Shown here piece by piece: positions 1-6,300 of a stretch of 7,095 nucleotides of DNA. Numbering within the stretch: position 1 is the stretch's first letter; each line of letters begins with the position of its first letter. The notes below the pieces were generated by a model that had not been told where the DNA came from, ran no database searches, and saw nothing but the letters and a program-made list of their open reading frames with translations. Position numbers and translations under genes: made by a program. The stretch is from Planctomycetota bacterium (lineage in GTDB: Bacteria; Planctomycetota; Planctomycetia; Pirellulales; Thermoguttaceae), in assembly GCA_023621895.1 (NCBI GenBank), contig JAMOAF010000523.1, forward strand, positions 1-7,095. Reading direction: 5' to 3'.

Positions 1-2487
1 CCAGACCGTCCAGACGCCCTTCTTCGGAATTCGCACGCGGTACTCGCAATACGACGGCGCCTCGGCGCTACGATCGATCTTGCCCGCACAGACGATGAAA
101 TCGCCCGACGCACCGGCGTCCTCGATCCCCGCCGCCGAGCCCTTGGTCATCGCGCCCGCACGACCGGCATAGTCTTCGGCCTGGACCCATATCCGCTCCG
201 GCGGCCGGACCTTGAAGGTCGCCGACTGGAGGGCCACGCGCACCGCGGCCGCCGCGGCGCCGCGAAACACGAATCTGCGGTAGCGGTGGTCGACCGGCAG
301 GACGAACCGGCCCCCTTCGGCCTTGTGGACCATCGACTGCCGATCGCTCCCGCCGAACAAACGAGACTCGATGGCGGCCGTATCCGGCAACAGCGATCCG
401 TCGAACGTCAGTTGGCCGTCGCGCCCCCGGCAGTGCCAGGCGGCTGCTATCGTCGCGTCGCCGGCCTGGCCGAGGTAGATGCGAACCTCGCGCGACTCCG
501 GCAGCACGACCGCCGCCGTCTCCACCGGCAAGGGGGCGTCCCAGAGATCGGTGTCGATGATGAAATCCTTCCCGGCCTGCTTCAGCCGCTCGATTTCCTC
601 GGCGCTGATGCGTTTCATTCCGGCAATCGGCGCGCGGCCGTATTGGTGATGGCGGAGGGCCTCGTAGCGCTGGATCATCGCCAGGATGTCTTCGGTCAAG
701 GGGTGCTGCTCCATTCGCGCGAAGCTCGTTTGCAGCGAGATCGGCGCGTCGTGGGCCAGCGACTTGCACATCAAGTACTCGACCTCGTCGTATTGCAGGC
801 CGTCGTACTCGCCGTCGGCCGGGTTGATGCCGAACCACCCCAGTTCACCGGGAATCAGGTCGTCGTGGCAGGCGGCCACCCGTTCGGCCGTCCGGTCGAT
901 ATGGTCCTTGCACGTGGGCCACTGATCGATCTGGCCGCCGGCGCGGAGGTAGGCCAGGTAGGTGCCCGGATACTGGTCGATCGTGGCGCTGCTGGTAAAC
1001 GAGTGCCAGAGGTTGTGATGAAAACCTCCCCCCTTGTGGATCAGCGGCCGCTTCTTGAACTTGCTCATCGCCACCGCCTGGAAGTTGGCTGCATAATAGT
1101 CGAATCGCCTCCGATCCACGTCTTCGCACCCGTCGAAGTAAACCATGTCGAAGTCGCAGGCGTTGAAAATGTCGGCCAGCCGGCCGGCGACTTCATCCAG
1201 GAGGTCCGTTTCCTGGTCGATGATGTAGCCGTCGATGCAGCCGTCGACGGCCAGGTGGCGGCACTCATCGCCCGCCTCGTGCGCAGCGGCCCTGGTTCCC
1301 CAGGCGCCGCGGCGGCAGCCGAGGAACGTGTCCCAGCGGCCCTCCGGGCCGATCGACTCGTAGCGGACGATCTCATCGCCGATCGCCACCTCCTGGTGCT
1401 TCTCGACCCCTCCCTCCCAGACCTTCTGCCTGGCGACGGGGCTGCCGGGCCACTCCCGCAGATCGCTCTTGGTGAGAATCGCCGCATCGCCCGCCGAGAG
1501 ATCGCCGGCCAAGACGGCAGTCCGATCGGCAAGCAGCCGGCGGTCCGGGACGGGCGATACATACGCGCCGCGTTTCGATATTTTCGAGACGAACGCGTGC
1601 ATGCCAACGAGGATTCCCGCCTCGTGCAGCCTGGCAACGGTCCGCCGCAGGCTCTCCAGCCCGCCGGGATAGCGATTGGTGTTGAACGTGTAATGGCCGG
1701 GGCTGGTGCACCACGCGTCGGAACTCAGCATGACCTGCTGGAAACCGGTCTTGCGGCAATACTCGATCACCCGGTCGACTTCCGCCTCCGCGAAGCTGAG
1801 AAACCAGTACGACCCGCGAGCGGCGGCCGTGTCTTTCGACGGCGTGCCGTCTTCGGCCACGTTGGTGGGCAGCTTGTAGGCGGCCGCCAGGTCGGCGAGC
1901 ACTCCGCGAATCTGCGCCAGCGGCGCAACGATCAGGGCGGCGGCCGACTGTTCGAGCCTCGGGCCGGGCGCGTCCTGGGCGACCGCAGCAAGGTCCGTCC
2001 AACCCTCGCGCCGCGCCGGCCGGCCCAAGGTCTGGCGGCCCGTGCCCATCAGCACCACCGCCGCCCGGTCATTCCAAGCCCCGTTCAAACGCGGGCCAAC
2101 GTGCTCGGTCGGCGTGACCGCTATTTGCAGCAGCGTAACCCGCTCCGGACGCGTCCCAGTGATCCGGCTGAGCCGAAACGTGACCCAATCCGGCGGCTGC
2201 TCGATCGCGTATTCAAGCCGGGTGTCGGCGCCGGAGAAGCCGACGCTGAGCCGATCGCCTGCAAACGCTGCCGAGTTGGCCGCGCACGTCCGGCCGCCCA
2301 CTTGCACGAGCGCGATCGGCGTGTTGCGGGCGAGCAGCGATTGGCCCGACCCGGTTTCAATCAGCTCTCGCCAGACAGCGTCAGCGCCCACCACAGCCGA
2401 AAAGCGTTTCGTCTGGAAACGAATCTCGCCGGCCGAGCACGAGCAGGTGATCGCCAGAAGCACGGCAGCAGTCAGACGCGGGCGCAT
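1..2487 (-). CDS. Large exported glycoside-hydrolase-like TIM-barrel protein with C-terminal carbohydrate-binding module (C-terminus beyond window)
   Basis: The frame stays open for 829 codons from the ATG at 2487 to base 1, so the C-terminus is missing. Residues 1-19 look like a Sec signal peptide (MRPRLTAAVLLAITCSCSA, then GE), so the protein is probably exported. Residues about 20-165 look like a beta-sandwich. Residues about 225-590 look like a TIM barrel, with the strand-like segments RGSYWF (W228), SSDAW (W259), VGMHAFVS (H297) and DMVYFDG (450-453 is YFDG). By analogy with alpha-galactosidase-like barrels, D452 is a candidate catalytic acid; this is an inference. A beta-rich insert (about 326-412) interrupts the barrel. 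From W767 the sequence WVQAEDYAG and the later CEYRVRIPKKGVW resemble CBM6/CBM35-type modules. A role in degrading an extracellular glycan is likely, but I cannot name the GH family or substrate. The gene lies 11 bases after the HAD gene, as if in one operon. The start is supported by the signal peptide and a GAGGGAG site six bases upstream. Confidence 0.85.
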   Translation of the reverse strand, partial: MRPRLTAAVLLAITCSCSAGEIRFQTKRFSAVVGADAVWRELIETGSGQSLLARNTPIALVQVGGRTCAANSAAFAGDRLSVGFSGADTRLEYAIEQPPDWVTFRLSRITGTRPERVTLLQIAVTPTEHVGPRLNGAWNDRAAVVLMGTGRQTLGRPARREGWTDLAAVAQDAPGPRLEQSAAALIVAPLAQIRGVLADLAAAYKLPTNVAEDGTPSKDTAAARGSYWFLSFAEAEVDRVIEYCRKTGFQQVMLSSDAWCTSPGHYTFNTNRYPGGLESLRRTVARLHEAGILVGMHAFVSKISKRGAYVSPVPDRRLLADRTAVLAGDLSAGDAAILTKSDLREWPGSPVARQKVWEGGVEKHQEVAIGDEIVRYESIGPEGRWDTFLGCRRGAWGTRAAAHEAGDECRHLAVDGCIDGYIIDQETDLLDEVAGRLADIFNACDFDMVYFDGCEDVDRRRFDYYAANFQAVAMSKFKKRPLIHKGGGFHHNLWHSFTSSATIDQYPGTYLAYLRAGGQIDQWPTCKDHIDRTAERVAACHDDLIPGELGWFGINPADGEYDGLQYDEVEYLMCKSLAHDAPISLQTSFARMEQHPLTEDILAMIQRYEALRHHQYGRAPIAGMKRISAEEIERLKQAGKDFIIDTDLWDAPLPVETAAVVLPESREVRIYLGQAGDATIAAAWHCRGRDGQLTFDGSLLPDTAAIESRLFGGSDRQSMVHKAEGGRFVLPVDHRYRRFVFRGAAAAAVRVALQSATFKVRPPERIWVQAEDYAGRAGAMTKGSAAGIEDAGASGDFIVCAGKIDRSAEAPSYCEYRVRIPKKGVWTVW

Positions 2488-2493
2488 CGTGGT

Positions 2494-2500
2494 CTCCCTC
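2494..2500 (-). promoter_or_regulatory. Ribosome binding site of the large exported protein, overlapping the HAD stop codon
   Basis: On the minus strand the HAD gene ends TGA and continues GGGAG, so a GAGGGAG Shine-Dalgarno begins inside the stop codon. It lies six bases before the ATG at 2487. This fixes the start of the large gene and suggests translational coupling to the HAD gene. Confidence 0.7.
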
Positions 2501-3116
2501 ACAGGTTCATCGGTATTTTGCGCTTGTGCAGCTCCGCGGCAAGCTGCCGCGCCGAGGTGAACCGCACGGCGTCGAACCCCGCGGCCCTGGCCGCTTCGAC
2601 GTTCGCGGCGATGTCGTCGGTGAAAAACACCTCTTCGGGCGCGACGCCGGCTCGCTCGGCCGCGCACCGATAAATCCCCGGCTCCGGCTTGAGCATCCCC
2701 ACCTCGCAACTCGCCACGACCAGCTCGAAACAATCGCGGACCACGCGGAAACGCCGGCGGCAGTACTCCAGGTGCGTAATGCAGGTGTTCGACAAGATCC
2801 CCATCCGCCGGCGCGTCTGCCGCAGCGCGGAGACCACCGGCAGGATGCTCTCGTTGAGCCAGAAGATCTCGGTCGCCGCACGCCTGATGGACTCAAGGTC
2901 CGACTTCGTGCCGGTCAGCTCTCTGAACGAATTGAAAAACTCTTCCGGCCCGATCCGGCCCAGTTCAAACTCGCGCTGCAAGCCGTGGTCGAACAGCGCC
3001 GAGGCCACCTGGTCGCGCGCCAGCTCCGCCGCCGCGGCAATCTGGGCCAACACGCGCTCAAGCTCGAAATAGACAAGCACGTTTCCCAGGTCAAAATAGA
3101 TGAACTCAATGGACAT
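2499..3116 (-). CDS. HAD-superfamily phosphatase, subfamily IA (YihX-like)
   Basis: A 205-residue cytoplasmic protein, the usual length for a HAD-IA hydrolase. All four HAD motifs are visible: motif I FDLGNVL with nucleophile D9, motif II ILSNT (S109), motif III with K143 in LKPEPGIY, and motif IV FFTDD (D167, D168). Residues about 15-85 form the alpha-helical cap typical of subfamily IA. Motif I reads DLGN, not the classical DxD; the same signature occurs in E. coli YihX, an alpha-D-glucose-1-phosphate phosphatase, so a sugar-phosphate substrate is plausible but unproven. The start directly precedes the first beta-strand (IEFIYFDLGNV), leaving no room for a shorter form. I see no clear Shine-Dalgarno before it. 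The gene ends 11 bases before the large glycan-related gene, whose ribosome site begins in this gene's stop codon, so the two are probably co-transcribed. Substrate is unknown; the family call is firm. Confidence 0.92.
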   Translation of the reverse strand: MSIEFIYFDLGNVLVYFELERVLAQIAAAAELARDQVASALFDHGLQREFELGRIGPEEFFNSFRELTGTKSDLESIRRAATEIFWLNESILPVVSALRQTRRRMGILSNTCITHLEYCRRRFRVVRDCFELVVASCEVGMLKPEPGIYRCAAERAGVAPEEVFFTDDIAANVEAARAAGFDAVRFTSARQLAAELHKRKIPMNL

Positions 3117-3154
3117 GGATAAGTTACGGATTACAGGCTACACTTTCCCAACAT

Positions 3155-3173
3155 TCCCAAGCTCCAGCTTGGC
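3155..3173. repeat. REP-like palindrome, copy 1 (degenerate)
   Basis: TTCCCAAGCTCCAGCTTGG: the left arm and core match copy 2, but the right arm ends early, running into CAGCGC where copy 2 has GGAAC. Same orientation as copy 2. It lies 39 bases upstream of the HAD start codon. Confidence 0.7.
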
Positions 3174-3191
3174 AGCGCGGCACAGTTCCTG

Positions 3192-3215
3192 GTTCCCAAG
3201 CTCCAGCTTGGGAAC
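3192..3215. repeat. REP-like palindrome, copy 2 (intact)
   Basis: A 24-base perfect palindrome apart from a two-base centre: arm GTTCCCAAGCT, centre CC, arm AGCTTGGGAAC. It can form a strong hairpin in DNA or RNA. The sequence type resembles extragenic palindromes that are widespread in planctomycetes and some other phyla. It lies in the leader between the DUF1080 and HAD genes. Confidence 0.85.
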
Positions 3216-3281
3216 CCTGCTATCTCGCAGACCATGGTTTTCGTCATTCCAGACGCCACTTGGCAGCGGCTTCAAGCGAGC

Positions 3282-3305
3282 GTTCCCAAGCCGGAGCTTG
3301 GGAAC
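3282..3305. repeat. REP-like palindrome, copy 3 (inverted relative to copy 2)
   Basis: A 24-base palindrome with arms GTTCCCAAGC and GCTTGGGAAC around CGGA. Its reverse complement differs from copy 2 by a single base (core CTCCGG versus CTCCAG), so this copy is inverted relative to copy 2. The two form a head-to-head pair separated by 66 bases, like a bacterial interspersed mosaic element. Confidence 0.8.
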
Positions 3306-3316
3306 GAGGTAAAGAC

Positions 3317-3344
3317 TGAACCCTGACCCCCGAACCCCGAACCC
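3317..3344. repeat. Short heptanucleotide tandem array (consensus YGAACCC)
   Basis: Four heptamers in exact phase: TGAACCC, TGACCCC, CGAACCC, CGAACCC. The array ends three bases from the stop codon of the DUF1080 gene, with a second in-frame TGA lying between. It is a different heptamer from those in 4057-4354. Confidence 0.65.
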
Positions 3345-3347
3345 TCA

Positions 3348-3980
3348 TCACAACTCCCTGATCCGCAGATTCCGATACCAGGCCTCGCTTGGCCCGCCGC
3401 CGTGAATCTGCAGTCCGATCAGCCCCTGTTGCGGTATCGACTCGTCGGGCTCGGTATAGTCGACCGTTGGCTGGCCGTTGATCCAAAGGCGGATGCGGCG
3501 GCCCTCGCAGAGAATCCGGTATTCGTTCCAGTCGCCGGGCTTGACGACGTTGCCTCGATCCTCCGGCTTGGGGCCGGCCAGGACGGTTCGCCGCCGCGAT
3601 TCATCGTAGAGGCAGCCCCACCAGCCCTCGCCCAGGTCGGCCTGGTAACCGATCATCTCGTGGTGGTTGGGCACCCGCTCGCTGCGGAGCTGCACTCCGG
3701 CGTTCGCACCCTTGCCAAGCAGCTTGAACTGGAGCCGCAACTCGAAATCGCCGTACCGCTTCTTGGCTGTCAGAAACTCGTTTCGGGCGACTTTCTCTTG
3801 GAGCGATCCGCCGACGATCGCCCCGTCGCGAATCTGGAACACCTGGCGATTGCCCTCCCAGCCCTCGAACGACTTCCCGTCAAACAGCGGCTTGAATCCC
3901 TCCTCCCGTTTCGGCGGATCCGCGCCCCGGGCGACGGCGGCTCCCGAGCAGACGATTAGAATGGCCAAGAGTTGTCTCAT
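3348..3980 (-). CDS. Secreted DUF1080 (3-keto-disaccharide hydrolase-type) protein
   Basis: A 210-residue protein with a Sec signal peptide (MRQLLAILIVCSGAAVARGA, likely cut before D21) followed by one DUF1080 domain (PF06439), a concanavalin-like beta-sandwich. Hallmarks are FKPLFDGKSFEGWEG near the mature N-terminus, VFQIRDGAIVGG, the central FELRLQFKL and GVQLRSE strands, and the closing GLIGLQIHGGG with WYRNLRIREL. Members are common in planctomycetes, and characterised ones act on 3-keto-glucosides; this substrate is a family-level inference. The frame is open back to 4328, but that extension is repeat DNA. The start at 3980 is chosen because it begins the signal peptide and has a GGAGGAG site six bases upstream. 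The stop is followed immediately by a second in-frame TGA. The gene faces the same way as the HAD and TIM-barrel genes 231 bases downstream, but the REP-like spacer leaves co-transcription uncertain. Confidence 0.93.
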   Translation of the reverse strand: MRQLLAILIVCSGAAVARGADPPKREEGFKPLFDGKSFEGWEGNRQVFQIRDGAIVGGSLQEKVARNEFLTAKKRYGDFELRLQFKLLGKGANAGVQLRSERVPNHHEMIGYQADLGEGWWGCLYDESRRRTVLAGPKPEDRGNVVKPGDWNEYRILCEGRRIRLWINGQPTVDYTEPDESIPQQGLIGLQIHGGGPSEAWYRNLRIREL

Positions 3981-3986
3981 CGATGG

Positions 3987-3993
3987 CTCCTCC
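3987..3993 (-). promoter_or_regulatory. Ribosome binding site fixing the DUF1080 start
   Basis: GGAGGAG on the minus strand, six bases before the ATG at 3980. It decides against the in-frame ATG at 4328, which would add 116 low-complexity residues ahead of the signal peptide. Confidence 0.85.
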
Positions 3994-4056
3994 GGCGGGT
4001 TGGGGGGGAACAGGGGGCGGTTCCCGCCAGCACTGGGACGAGGTTCAGTTTCCGAT

Positions 4057-4166
4057 GGTTCAAAGTTCAAATTCCAATCTTCAAGATTCCAAGACTCACG
4101 GTTCCGCCGTCCAGCGCCGAGCCTTGTCCTCTCTTGGCCATTGAAAACTGGACCTTGGACCATGCC
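4057..4166. repeat. Composite repeat, copy 1: heptad array, linker, opposite-strand heptad array
   Basis: Bases 4057-4105 split into seven heptamers resembling NNTTCAA (GGTTCAA, AGTTCAA, ATTCCAA, TCTTCAA, GATTCCA and two decayed). After a linker, 4139-4166 reads in heptamers of the complementary sense (CATTGAA, AACTGGA, CCTTGGA, CCATGCC). The linker has TCCAGCG (4110-4116) and a CCTTGTCC...CTTGGCCATTG segment (4122-4143), both matched in copy 2. Confidence 0.7.
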
Positions 4167-4246
4167 GGCGCCGGGAAAGCGGGCGAACCGCAGGTCCCCG
4201 TAGGATAACCTCTTCGGCGGCCGCTCGCCATACGGCGCCAGGCAAG

Positions 4247-4354
4247 GCACAAGGTTCAAGGTCCAAGGTTCAAAACCCAATATCCAGCGTGCCAAATCAA
4301 ACACGCCGCCTTGCCCGATCTTGGTCATTGGAAAAGTGAACCTTGAACCTTGTG
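4247..4354. repeat. Composite repeat, copy 2, with a near-perfect inverted repeat at its ends
   Basis: Heptamers GCACAAG, GTTCAAG, GTCCAAG, GTTCAAA (4247-4274) are followed by two decayed units, a linker with TCCAGCG (4283-4289) and CCTTGCCC...CTTGGTCATTG (4309-4330), then ATTGGAA, AAGTGAA, CCTTGAA, CCTTGTG (4327-4354). The outer 16 bases, 4247-4262 and 4340-4355, are perfect inverted repeats across a 77-base loop. Order and linker match copy 1. Confidence 0.75.
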
Positions 4355-4369
4355 CTTGCGTTCGGCCCC

Positions 4370-4398
4370 TGTTCGGCTGCCGCGGGGGGCCCTAAAAT
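4370..4398 (+). promoter_or_regulatory. Weak candidate promoter for ilvD
   Basis: TAAAAT at 4393-4398 matches five of six bases of a sigma-70 -10 box and stands out in otherwise GC-rich DNA. At 17 bases spacing, the -35 position reads TGTTCG, which is a poor match. It lies about 60 bases before the ilvD ATG. Planctomycete promoters are not well defined, so this is only a suggestion. Confidence 0.25.
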
Positions 4399-4456
4399 GG
4401 GAGGTTGATGGAAATCCTGGCCAGCCACGTCCGCACACGAAAGGGAAACCACGGCG

Positions 4457-6289
4457 ATGCGATCCGACACGATCAAACTGGGTGATGCACGAGCCCCTCA
4501 TCGAAGCCTCTTGCGGGCGACCGGCGTCGGCGAAGACGACTTCAAAAAACCCTTCATCGCCATCTGTAACAGTTACACCGACATCATTCCCGGCCACGTG
4601 CACCTCGACAAGGTCGGCGAGTACGTCAAACAGTGCGTCCGCGCCGCCGGCGGCGTTCCCTTCGTGTTCAACACGATCGGCGTCGACGACGGGATCGCCA
4701 TGGGCCACACGGGCATGAAGTTCTCGCTCCCCAGCCGCGAGTTGATCGCCGACTGCGTCGAGACGATGGTCAACGCCCACTGCTTCGACGGCATGATCTG
4801 TATTCCCAACTGCGACAAGATCGTGCCCGGCATGCTCATGGCGGCGGTCCGCTGCAACATCCCCACCCTGTTTGTCAGCGGCGGGCCGATGGAGGCCGGC
4901 AAGCTCGAAGACGGCCGCGCGGTCGACCTGATCGACGTCTTCTACGCCGCCGCCGGGCGACAAGACAACCGCGTCTCCGCCGAAGAGCTCCGCAAGATCG
5001 AACAGATCGGCTGCCCCACCTGCGGGTCCTGCTCGGGCATGTTCACCGCCAACAGCATGAACTGCCTCTGCGAGGCCCTCGGCATGGCCCTGCCCAACAA
5101 CGGCACGATCATCGCCACCAGCGCCGAGCGGAAGAAGCTGTTCCGCCGGGCGGCCGAGCGGATCGTCGAAATGGTCCTCCAGTTCGACAAGCTCGGCGAA
5201 GGCCACGGCCTCCTGCCGCGTGAGATCATCACCCAGGACGCGGTCGACAACTCGATGATCCTCGATATGGCGATGGGCGGCAGCACGAACACCGTCCTCC
5301 ACATGCTGGCCGTGGCCATCGAGGCCGGCCTCGACTACGACATCGAGCGGATCAACCAGCTCAGCCGCAAAACGCCCAACATCTGCAAGGTCTCGCCGAG
5401 CAGCCAATACCACGTCGAGGACGTGCACAACTCGGGCGGAATCCACACGATCCTCGGCAGCATCCAGCGCGGCTGCCCCGGCCTGCTGAAGACCGGCGCC
5501 GCAACCGTCACCGGCAAGACGCTGGGCGAGAACATCGCCGAGTTCGACATCCGTGCGGAAACCGCCACGCCCGACGCGCTGCGGCTTGCCGCCGTCAGGC
5601 CGCAAGGCAAGCGGAACGTCGAGGGCATGAGCGTCGAATCGGCGGGCCTCTCGATCCGCGACCTCTCGGCGGCCGACCTGGGCTTCGATCCGGCCGACTG
5701 CGTCCGCGAGGTGGAAAATGCCTACAGCCGCGAGGGCGGGCTGGTGATCCTCTACGGAAACCTGGCCCCCAAGGGCGCCGTCGTCAAGGCCGCCGGCGTC
5801 CTCCCGCAGATGCTCAAGCACTCGGGCCCGGCCGTGATCTTTGAAGAGGAGACCGAAGCCTACGCGGGAATCGTCAACGGCAAGGTGAAGGCGGGCGATG
5901 TGGTCGTGATCCGCTACGAGGGCCCCAAGGGCGGGCCCGGCATGCAGGAGATGCTCGCCCCGACCAGCGCCATCAAGGCCGTCGGGCTCGACGATACGGT
6001 GGCCCTGATCACCGACGGCCGCTTTTCGGGCGGAACGGCCGGCGCCTGCATCGGGCATGTCAGCCCCGAAGCGGCCGCCGGCGGTCCGATCGGCCTTTTG
6101 CGGCCGGGCGACATCATCGAGATCGACATCCCCGGCCACGTCCTCAACGTGAAACTCAGCGACGAGGAACTGGAGAAGCGGCGGCAGGAGTGGAAGCCTC
6201 GCGAGCCGAGGTTCAAGACCGGATATCTCGCCAAGTACGCCTCCATGGCGACCAGCGCCGACAGCGGGGCGGTGTTGAAGTGGAAATAG
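4457..6289 (+). CDS. ilvD: Dihydroxy-acid dehydratase
   Basis: A 610-residue cytoplasmic IlvD that dehydrates 2,3-dihydroxy-3-methylbutanoate and its isoleucine-pathway homologue to the 2-keto acids of valine/leucine and isoleucine synthesis. The N-terminus MRSDTIKLGDARAPHRSLLRATG is typical and fixes the start. Visible active-site features are VDDGIAMGH (D78), PNCDKIVPGM (C119 cluster ligand, D120 Mg ligand, K121 equivalent of the carbamylated lysine), CPTCGSCSGMFTANSMNC (C192 ligand) and DGRFSGGTAG (S524, the proposed catalytic base). The IIPGHVHL motif has Gly-His where plant and mycobacterial [2Fe-2S] enzymes have Cys-Asn, as in the E. coli [4Fe-4S] enzyme. Residues about 365-415 form an insert shared with the long E. 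coli-type form. The C-terminus YASMATSADSGAVLKWK is intact. It is followed after 11 bases by a phosphatase-like gene, probably co-transcribed. No attenuator or leader peptide was recognised. Confidence 0.98.
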   Translation: MRSDTIKLGDARAPHRSLLRATGVGEDDFKKPFIAICNSYTDIIPGHVHLDKVGEYVKQCVRAAGGVPFVFNTIGVDDGIAMGHTGMKFSLPSRELIADCVETMVNAHCFDGMICIPNCDKIVPGMLMAAVRCNIPTLFVSGGPMEAGKLEDGRAVDLIDVFYAAAGRQDNRVSAEELRKIEQIGCPTCGSCSGMFTANSMNCLCEALGMALPNNGTIIATSAERKKLFRRAAERIVEMVLQFDKLGEGHGLLPREIITQDAVDNSMILDMAMGGSTNTVLHMLAVAIEAGLDYDIERINQLSRKTPNICKVSPSSQYHVEDVHNSGGIHTILGSIQRGCPGLLKTGAATVTGKTLGENIAEFDIRAETATPDALRLAAVRPQGKRNVEGMSVESAGLSIRDLSAADLGFDPADCVREVENAYSREGGLVILYGNLAPKGAVVKAAGVLPQMLKHSGPAVIFEEETEAYAGIVNGKVKAGDVVVIRYEGPKGGPGMQEMLAPTSAIKAVGLDDTVALITDGRFSGGTAGACIGHVSPEAAAGGPIGLLRPGDIIEIDIPGHVLNVKLSDEELEKRRQEWKPREPRFKTGYLAKYASMATSADSGAVLKWK

Positions 6290-6294
6290 GAGGG
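6288..6294 (+). promoter_or_regulatory. Ribosome binding site of the phosphatase-like gene, overlapping the ilvD stop
   Basis: AGGAGGG starts at the second base of the ilvD TAG stop and lies six bases before the ATG at 6301. It selects this start over the in-frame ATG at 6190 inside ilvD, and suggests that ilvD translation feeds into the downstream gene. Confidence 0.85.
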
Positions 6295-6300
6295 CTTGCC

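Larger units (their letters stand above)
3981..4456. other. Non-coding divergent intergenic region between the DUF1080 gene and ilvD
   Basis: These 476 bases separate two divergent transcription units and hold no credible gene. The open frames here translate to low-complexity peptides rich in W, N, L, E and P, produced by heptanucleotide arrays. The region should contain both promoters. Its contents are the DUF1080 ribosome site, two composite repeats (4057-4166, 4247-4354), one weak candidate promoter, and a modest AAGGGA site (4441-4446) ten bases before the ilvD ATG. Confidence 0.75.

Noticed and set aside
286..2673. A 795-codon open frame on the plus strand opposite the large exported protein
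   Set aside because: It is a high-GC shadow. The minus strand is open over the same stretch and has a signal peptide, a ribosome site, recognisable barrel strands and a CBM-like module. The plus frame gives a low-complexity product with no recognisable domain and also runs antisense into the HAD gene.
3155..3305. A CRISPR array
   Set aside because: There are only three copies, one is truncated and one is inverted, the spacings are unequal (18 and 66 bases), and no cas gene is present.
4386..4456. A branched-chain amino acid leader peptide or attenuator before ilvD
   Set aside because: No short frame rich in Leu, Ile or Val codons and no competing hairpins with a T-run were found in the roughly 70 bases before the start codon.
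4325..6139. A 604-codon open frame on the minus strand opposite ilvD
   Set aside because: ilvD is certain on the plus strand. The antisense product is a repetitive A/G/D/V/R/H-rich sequence typical of the complement of a GC-rich gene and resembles no family I know.
6190..6300. A longer N-terminus for the phosphatase-like protein, starting inside ilvD
   Set aside because: The added 37 residues overlap the conserved ilvD C-terminus in another frame. The family's usual start motif and the Shine-Dalgarno both point to 6301.
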